Positions 56,806 through 64,000 of a DNA stretch of 64,000 nt are shown one piece after another (position 1 is the first letter of the stretch; every line of letters begins with the position of its first letter). This DNA is from Cordilura impudica. Taxonomy: Eukaryota > Arthropoda > Insecta > Diptera > Scathophagidae. The position numbers and the translations under genes are program-made. The stretch lies in NCBI GenBank assembly GCA_963682025.1, contig OY821521.1, positions 94,782,051 through 94,846,050 on the forward strand. Reading direction: 5' to 3'. Below the pieces are notes generated by a model. The model was given only the letters and a program-made list of their open reading frames with translations. It was not told where the DNA came from and ran no database searches.

Positions 56806-57091
56806 TAATTTAAATAACTAACCCAAAACAAGTTGTTTAAAATTAACCAAATAATATTTAATATAGTTTAAAACAAAGTGTGCTATTCAAATGAAACAAA
56901 ATGTACGCGCTATTTTTAGGTTATTTTTTGAAATAATACTCAATAAGTTTTGGTTTTGTTTATTGCTAATATAACCTAAATACCTTAGCTATAAATTCAA
57001 GCCAAGAATTATTCTTTAATTTCATTTGTTTAAAAGCTATCGTGAAATGAAATGCATCTCGCCAAATGTGCTATTCAAGTGAAACAGAGTG
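55979..57091 (+). mobile_element. Tc1-like element, 5'-truncated
   Basis: Contains the transposase relic and an intact-looking right end: GTGCTATTCAAGTGAAACAG then AGTG (57068-57091) before TA. A second, directly oriented copy of the terminal motif (GTGCTATTCAAATGAAAC) lies at 56880, 188 bp inside, an IR/DR-type arrangement. The matching left end is absent. Confidence 0.6.
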
Positions 57092-57710
57092 TATATACTT
57101 GCCATAATATAAGAATAAAATAAAAAATACCCTTTTCGATCTGTTTTTCTTTTACTCTATTGAAGTTGAGAAAATTAAAGAAAAATTATTAAATTTTCAC
57201 AAATTAATATTTATAGATATAATAAATTTTAATACAAAATAGGATATTTGTAAAACAATAATTTCCTCTTCAAAAAAAATCTGCTGCATTGTTTTTATAA
57301 AGAATATCGATCTTTTGTATGTTTTATTAGGATTAATTTGTGTACCCCATACCAGACTAGAATGAGATTTTGCTGAAGATGATGCTTTTTTCAAAAAAGG
57401 GTACTTTTTTGTCAATGTCGTAAATTCTCTATTAACATCTTAAAATGTAATTATAAATTATAGAATTCTTATAAAGTTATTTGAAAATATAGAATAAATA
57501 CTACTACTAATCCATTATTTGCCTGGGACTGTTTCCCATAAATAAAAAGTATTTAAACAAAATATAAAGCTCGTTGGGGTGCATTTTTTTAAAACTTCGG
57601 AATAAGCATAATTTTTATATGGGTAATTTTTTTTAATATTGGAAAACCATTAAGGTTGCTACTAGCGGCAGAAAATTTATCGATATTTTAAAAAACCGGT
57701 AATTCGGTAC
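57092..57710. other. AT-rich DNA, no gene seen
   Basis: Nothing recognisable. Confidence 0.5.
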
Positions 57711-58977
57711 AAAAAAAAATCCGATCACAGGGGAGATGTGTAAACATTTACAACTTTTCCAATTGTATTTCAGAAACTATCAAATGTATTTCAGAAAGTA
57801 TCAAATATATTTTAGAAAACATTAAATGTATTTCAGAAATTATCAAGTGTATTCCAGAAAATATCAATTAAGTTTCAGAAAATATCTATTGAAATTCAGA
57901 ATTAAAAAGTAGTTTACCCTACAATGCCGAAAAGTTTTTATTGTTTCTATTAGTGATTTTGGATTCGCAGAAAATGTTAAGCAATATTTGGACTTATTTG
58001 TTCTGCACTGGAAAATAAACTATCAAGGGCGACCTTTTAATCGAAAGAAGATGAGGACTTAATTTGGTAATCACCTACAATATAAACACCAGGATAGAAT
58101 TTTGATTTTGAAGTCATCATTTTGAAAAAAACACGTTTATATCGTCACCTAAAATGCAAAAGGCCGTAACTAACAAAAAGTTCAAAATTGACTTTTTGTA
58201 TTATATTTTTCTAAGACTCAATTGATATTTTCTGAAATTCGAATTATATTTTCTAAAGTAAATTTAATAGTTTCTGAAACACATTTGATTTTTTCTGAAA
58301 CACATTTGATATATTCTGAAATACATTTAATAATTTCAGAAATACATTTTATGTAATACATTTTATGTTTCTGAAATACATTTGATAACTGCTGAAATAC
58401 ATTTGATAATTTCGGATATATATTTGATATTTTCTGAAATACATTTGATAATTTCTGAAAATCAATTGATATTTTCTGAAATACAATTGATACTTTCTGA
58501 ATCGCAAATGATATTTTCTGAAAACCAATTGATGTTTTCTGAAATATAATTGATACTTTCTGAAATATATTTGATAATTGCTGAAATATATTTGATAATT
58601 TCGGAAATGCATTTGATATTTTCTGAAATACATTTGATAATTTCTGAAAATCAATTGATGTTTTCTGAAATACAATTGATACTTTCTGAAACACAATTGA
58701 TACTTTCTGAAATTCAATTGATGTTTTGTGTAATACAATTGGAAAAGCTGTAGTAATTAAAAAAAAAAACATAAGTTTATTTTCGACTTCTTCAAAGTTT
58801 TCCTAGTATTTAGCTTGTTAAACTCACAACACACCTAGCGGTCAATAGCTTGAATATTTAAAATTAACGAAAAAGATTTGTGATTTTGCTAAACAGACAA
58901 TTAACTCGGTGGGTCTGCTTACTAAATGTACCAATACACTTACATAAAGCGCATAGATGTTTACACAACAAAAATTT
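57711..58977. mobile_element. Element X, copy 4
   Basis: Left end CCGATCACAGGGGAGATGTG then TAAACATTTA (57721-57750). Right end GCGCATAGATGTTTACACAA (about 58949-58968). Minisatellite blocks at 57765-57900 (TTTCAGAAAnTATCAA) and 58205-58745 (TTTCTGAAATACATTTGATA), in opposite orientation to each other. A unique middle (57905-58200) separates them, so the two blocks make an inverted pair around it. Long frames on both strands are artefacts of the 21-bp period. Confidence 0.55.
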
Positions 58978-59288
58978 TTACTCGTTTTCCGGCAAATTAC
59001 AGGTTTTTTGTTAAAAATTCGAAACATTAAGGACCCAAGTACTTAACACAACAAAAATCCAAAAGAATTTAATACATGTAAATTTGTAAATCTGAATTGG
59101 TTAAAAGTATACAGGTTTATTTCTTGACTAGAAAAAATTAAAGAATTAAAACAATCATATGCATTCTTATTCTTATAGAAAAAAATTAAGTGAATCCATT
59201 TATTGTTCATTTAAAAAAGCGGAAACAAAAAATATGAACAGAACTTAATATATTAAATAAAAATAATTATAGTTGGCTTTCTCAAGCC
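58978..59288. other. AT-rich DNA, no gene seen
   Basis: Nothing recognisable. Confidence 0.5.
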
Positions 59289-59690
59289 TTAATTTCCACG
59301 AAGCACGAATTGTTTGTGGAAGTAAGCTCTCAAAAATACATAAGATACATAACAGTTAATGTTTCGTCGTCTTGAGATGTTTCTTGTAGCAATCAAACCA
59401 GCTCTTTCCAACTGTAAATTGGTTGAGCGAACCGTTGATACATACTTTTGCAGTTTTTTTATATATATTCTTTTCAAACCATATTTAAGACACCGGATGA
59501 TGCCTAAAGGATCAGTAATATCTTCATGTGCAATAGTTTTCATTTTCTTTAAAAGCTAAAATAAACATTTCTTTCATTGAGATTTCTTGCTGATGAAACC
59601 GTAGATTCAATAGTTGATTCTGTTTCACACATTTGCATAACTTCTGATTGTGTGGTTTCGGAATCATGTTTGAATGTGAAAAAATTTACC
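59289..59690 (-). pseudogene. hAT-like transposase C-terminal fragment
   Basis: Minus strand. VSTVRSTNLQLERAGLIATR followed by NISRRRNINCYVSYVFLRAYF resembles the hAT C-terminal dimerisation region, where SERxFSxAGLI..KRSRL..xNI is usual. Upstream, in a different frame (59560-59690), is FFTFKHDSETTQSEVMQMC, with an acceptor-like TTTTTTAG before it. Key residues of the SER motif have changed. Only the C-terminal part exists here. Confidence 0.45.
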
Positions 59691-61119
59691 TAAAAAATAT
59701 TTATTTCATTATTTTTTTTTAAGTTCAAAAAAGACAAGTTTGACCGTAACTTCATTTGATTTTTTAAATTTTACATTATAGGAAATATAATATATTTTTG
59801 AATTTTTTTATATATAGAAAAAGGTCACCATTTTCTAAAATTTTTCTTGTTGTTTAGAAAAAATTACTATAAATAATACATTCAGAAAATCTCTAAATTT
59901 TTAGTGCGATCAGGCCGGTAAACCGGTTTACCGTTTGTCCTAGCCGTACTTCTGAATAAACAAATAATATTGAAACTATACGCTATAAAAATACTTTTGA
60001 GTTTTATTTTATATTATTTTGAAGTGAATTTTCAAATTTTTGTTAATGTAACTTTTTTAACAATTAACTTGCGGTTGCTCGTTTACGGAGACTTTGGCCT
60101 GTATTTCACCATAGCCTGATTCTAAGTATAATCAGATGTTGCACTCTTGAGCTAATTGACTTATCTGCGTGATAAGATCAGGAAGTCTCTACAATTTCTT
60201 AAATGTTTTTAACCATTTCACCACACTGCTCTTTTATATATTTCTCCAATGAATGGCACTTCAATATGCGCAATAAAAAAAAAGTGTAGACTACTCTACA
60301 ATTCGTCTCTACTTAATAAAACTGTTTCATATTCGTAGTTCTTCTACTTCTGTTTGTTTGTAATCCCCGTCGCATTTGTTGTTATGGTCAATATTACCAA
60401 CAAAAAAAAAAAAATATACGTTCATATACTCTGGTGCTGTAAAAAATATTTGGCTTACGAACATATTTGCTGTGTACACACTTGCATTGCATTCTTATAA
60501 ACAAGTCCTTTTCATTGAACATCTGCTGAGTAAACTATTGTTTCGTCGTCTTCTGTGTGAGTGTGTTTTTTTTTTGCGTATTTTTTAAATTCTACAACCG
60601 TTACTTGTATACACCCCCGTTTTATTTTACACTTTGTTGTAGGATTAAGTGCTGGTAGATAGATGTTGTTCATCTTTGTGTTTTATTTTTATTTTTTATT
60701 TTCTAATTACAAATTTTAATTTATTTGGTAGATCCTTCTTAAGGATCTCCTTTATTTTATAGAATATATTTCAATAGAATTCTTTTGATACAATGGGCCA
60801 GAATATTTTTGAATTTAAAATTTTGAAAAAATATTTCTAATTAAGATTTATTCAATGAAAAAAATTATTAAAAACGATGGAAGGAATCCCACAATTCACA
60901 CAAGATTTGAATTCAACAAAAAACATAGTTCCTTTTTGGTTCATATTGTTATTATTTTTTTTTTGTGAATCATACGCAGTCTTTTGACGAAATTATCGAT
61001 GACTGCTTTGCATAACTGCGGCTGAGTTTGGATTTCTTCCTTCAATGCACGGGTGGTAGTGGGTCATAGACCTTTGACCTCAAATAACTCCTTAAAATTA
61101 AATACAAAAGTATGGTCCA
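59691..61119. other. AT-rich DNA, no gene seen
   Basis: Contains a GGTAAACCGGTTTACCGT palindrome near 59930 and long A/T runs. No reading frame that I can support. Confidence 0.45.
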
Positions 61120-61864
61120 ACAAGTAAGATACCCTACGATACCCTATACCATGGGTTTAGAGACCCTATCTCCTATGTCCAACGAATTATATATAGAAAA
61201 TAACCAGAAACCAAATTTGAGTGGCATTTTTATTTATTTTTTTTGCTTCGGATATGAATTAGTTTATATCGGATGCTATATTTATATGAAGACTAGGTTG
61301 AAAAATGAGCCGATTTTGACCATATTTGGTAGGGTCACTTATTTTTGCAAAAACATACATAATCAAAGTTTGAAAAAAATCAATACAATATTTTTGTTTA
61401 TTGATAGATTTAGGTGAAGATTGGCAATTAGCTTCATATGGGGGCTATGACTAAGAATTGTCTTATAGGGTTATTTTTAGGCTACTGATAAATGGATATA
61501 CTACACAATAAACTTTACTACTTTTACTAGATTCTATATGATAATTTTGATGTTATGGCAATTTAAGTCAATCTCATAGGGGTCGTTTGTATGGCGACTA
61601 GGTCTGAACATGAAGCGATTTGCACCAATTTCAACAGTAATCATTCTATGGCCGATAGAAGCTCATATACTAAATTTCATCAAAATACATTCATATTTGC
61701 GACCTGTAGTTTGATTACAAGCTTTACATTGACACAAAGACGGACGGACAGACATCGGTAAATCGACTCAGAAAGTGATTCGGTATAATAAAAGATGGGT
61801 ATAGGTCAAATATTTTTGGTAGTTACAAACATCAGCACAAAGTCACATAGTGGTATAGGGTATA
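61120..61864 (-). mobile_element. DINE-1/HINE-like element, family 1, copy j
   Basis: ACAAGTAAGATACCCTACG at the left lacks the usual palindrome. GACGGACGGACAGAC is at about 61740, and the far end ACATAGTGGTATAGGGTATA at 61845-61864. More diverged than the copies at 26-42 kb. Confidence 0.65.
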
Positions 61865-61865
61865 A

Positions 61866-62480
61866 TGATGCCTCCAGACCAAAATCCGCATCAGACGGTG
61901 ACATATTGTGGATGTATTTGTTCATCTACGAACACATTTGAATTCTCTGAATCCCAAATGCATCCATTTGACAATCAACAAAGCCATCAAGTTAAATATG
62001 TGCTTAATCTCTTAGGATGAATTTGATCGTTGATTTTCGATAATTCATACAATGAATACCCTTCGTTGTGCATGGTCATTGAGCTTTAGCTTTATAAATG
62101 TGGAGACAGATCTTCAGTGACTGTACGCTGCAGAATTTCTTGAAAATTGCAATTCTTGTTCATTACGCCGAATTAATGATCCAACACTTTAACACACTGC
62201 TTTGATATTGATATTTGAACGGCTTGTTTTTTAAGGACAATTGAGCATCACCAAATGATGTAGTTTCTCTGCTTTTCTCAATGCACAGCTGATGAATATA
62301 GAACAATATTACAGCTATATGTTGTGCAAAATTTAAAAACTTTAGCCGTCAAACTGCCACTATTGTTGATATATTGTTCAGCAATTAAAACGCATTGTTC
62401 TATTTTTCCAAATCCTAAACTATCAGTTCTCAAACTGTCCTTTGCTTTTGGCTGACAACACTTTACTGTACATCCTTTAT
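61866..62480 (-). pseudogene. mariner-like element remnant
   Basis: Minus-strand frames give FVDCQMDAFGIQRIQ and a NKYIHNMSPSDADFGL-like stretch, which match the central block of the relic at 24103-24459. The flanking DNA to 62480 also resembles 24460-24690. Very decayed. DINE-like copy j cuts it off on the left. Confidence 0.45.
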
Positions 62481-62919
62481 TTAAAAAAAAAAAAAAAACA
62501 AAATTTTAAATGCATACAAAAACGAGAAAATTTTTTATATGTGGGAAAGTGTTTTAAAATGCATAAGTTTATAGATAGTTACAGTTAAGGGCCCTGAAGC
62601 TACTACAAAAGAACTCAAAAAATAGATTTCTCAAAACGTACAAATATTTTTAAAAATTTCGTATTTATTTAATTGAATCTAACCATTTTACGGTAGAAAT
62701 CTATTCTAATTTTAAGCATTAACCGCCTAAGTCGAGAATCATGCTTTCGAGAAAAATTACTTTTTATATAAATGTAATGCGGCTTCATTACGAGTTAGGT
62801 CAGTATAGTTTTATTAATATCTTTTTTAAAATCGGTATTAGAGAAATGGGTTAAATATAAAGCATACATAACTCAAATTGCTCTTAAATCGACTTAGGCC
62901 ATTATCGCTTGTGCCCACA
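62481..62919. other. AT-rich DNA, interspersed repeat fragment
   Basis: 62570-62700 (AAGGGCCCTGAAGCTACTAC) resembles the repeat at 18363-18480. No gene. Confidence 0.4.
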
Positions 62920-64000
62920 GATATAATAAAGGGGTAATGTGTGTTTGTTTGTTTGCTTGTTTGTGGGAGTAATCTCCGTAACTACTAATCTGATCTTCCT
63001 GAAATTTTCACAGAGTCGTACCTTATACCACTATGTGGTTTGGGTTTAATGACTTTGTGCTGCTGTTTGTAACAACCAAAAGTATTTGACCTAGACCCAT
63101 CTATTATTATACCGATCGAATCAGAATCATTATCTGATTCTGAATCATTATCTGATTCGATTTAACGATGTCCGTCCGTCCTTCCGTCTGTGTGTCCATG
63201 TAAAGTTTGTAATCAAACTGCAGGTCGCAAGTATCAATATATTTTGAAGAAAGTTGGTATATAAGCTTCTATTGACCATAAGATGAACGCTATTATACAT
63301 GTGACCCCTATGAAATCGACATAAATTGCCATAAGATCCAAATTGTCATATAGATCTAGTCAAATTGGGTTTATATGGGTTTATTACATCCATTTATGAG
63401 TAGTCCAAAAATGATCCCTATGGGACAACTCTTAGTCATAGGCCCCATATAGAGCTGCTTCCCGATCTTCACTTCTTGCACTGATTCTTCTCAAATTTTG
63501 TTTGTATATATTATTGCAAAATACAAGAGACTTTACCAAACATGGCCAGGATCGGTCCATTTGGGCTTGCAACCCAAAAAATTAATAAAAATTCCACTCA
63601 AATTTGGTTTATGTTTATTCTCTATATCCAGTTAGTTGGGTTTTCTTACTTGTTTTAAATATTTTTAGTGGGCGTGGCACCTCCCATACAAAGTTAGTTT
63701 TTAATATCATGTACATTGAGTAGGGAGAGCTTTCCAAATTTGTGTGAGGTCGCCTATTATTAATGTTAGTAGCTACGTCTGAAACGGGTGGGATCGGATA
63801 AGTGAGCGTGGTACCTCCCATACAAAGTATATACTCATTATAATATGTCTCGAGTACTATGACAGAGACTGCTTTGCAACTTTGTCATAGGTAATCTATT
63901 ATTAACGTGAGTAAAAATGGGCGGGATCGGTCAAAGGGGCGTGGCACCCCCATGCAAAGTAAATCTTAAATTTCATATATCTGGAGTACTGTAAGAGTGA
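62920..64000 (+). mobile_element. Helitron family 2 with tandem repeats, leaves the window
   Basis: Starts near AGATATAATAAAGGGG and a GTTTGTTTG run (62944-62964), the inverted equivalent of the 47839 end. The 'ggcgtggcacctccc' units follow at 63668, 63806 and 63936, on the opposite strand to the copy at 46805-47839. DINE-like copy k is inserted at 63019-63653. The 3' hairpin end lies beyond 64000. Confidence 0.6.
63019..63653 (+). mobile_element. DINE-1/HINE-like element, family 1, copy k
   Basis: Starts TACCTTATACCACTATGTGG and ends TTTTCTTACTTGTT, with the palindrome and subterminal repeat lost from the right end and some interior deletions. It interrupts the Helitron family 2 copy. Confidence 0.65.

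Noticed and set aside
58218..58772. 184-codon minus-strand frame with FQKxSI repeats
   Set aside because: Same minisatellite as above; frames are open on both strands.
59925..59945. GGTAAACCGGTTTACCGT palindrome as a possible operator or element end
   Set aside because: Isolated palindrome with no matching partner or neighbouring gene.

Overview
The window is AT-rich, repeat-dominated eukaryotic DNA. The composition points to an insect, most likely a fly (Diptera): an AATAT satellite, Jockey- and Loa-type LINEs, Tc1/mariner and hAT relics, many DINE-1/HINE-like elements with a GTCC/GTCT (GTCY) tetranucleotide core, and small Helitrons. A calyptrate fly is my guess, and no single marker proves it. 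There is no bacterial operon structure. Almost every coding stretch belongs to a mobile element, and almost all of those are broken. The only undisturbed long reading frame is the 563-codon gene at 49402-51093. One short stretch (34706-34785, minus) looks like a host exon, so the window may lie within an intron or between genes.

Layout. 1-7.2 kb holds four LINE pieces on the minus strand, including a nearly complete PHD-ORF1/EN-RT LINE (about 1450-5930) with one frameshift in a homopolymer. 8.4-12.1 kb is a Tc1-like transposon split by two DINE-like insertions. 12.2-18.3 kb holds DINE-like copies, a LINE 5' fragment and a 733-bp foldback palindrome. 18.9-22.3 kb is a Loa-type LINE with RNase H, flanked by inverted repeats. 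A TTAA-flanked piggyBac-like MITE and a mariner relic follow. 25.2-30.8 kb carries a repeat family ('element X') with an internal 21-bp minisatellite, interrupted by Helitron and DINE-like copies. 31.0-32.2 kb is a Helitron whose interior is 175 uninterrupted AATAT units. 36.96-43.28 kb is a Gypsy-type LTR retrotransposon with both LTRs and a 5-bp target duplication, carrying two DINE-like insertions. 43.6-47.8 kb has hAT, mariner and Helitron relics.

48.05-52.1 kb is a second copy of the first LINE, split by a 3444-bp DNA transposon (48356-51799) with very long inverted repeats, a TAA duplication and the intact gene. That protein has a D-D-CxxC-H-E layout like CACTA/Chapaev/Transib/RAG1 transposases. 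At 54.2-56.0 kb lies the 5' half of a Transib-type transposon whose end is a CACAGTG heptamer, 23-bp spacer and nonamer-like block, next to a GC-rich 5-bp candidate duplication. It runs into a Tc1-like relic. 57.7-64 kb has another element X copy, a hAT fragment, two more DINE-like copies, a mariner relic and a Helitron that leaves the window.

The elements do not form a pathway. What the window records is an order of insertion: LINE copy, then CMC-like transposon; LTR element, then DINE-like copies; Tc1 element, then DINE-like copies; Helitron, then DINE-like copy. All family assignments are by eye from motifs, ends and target duplications.
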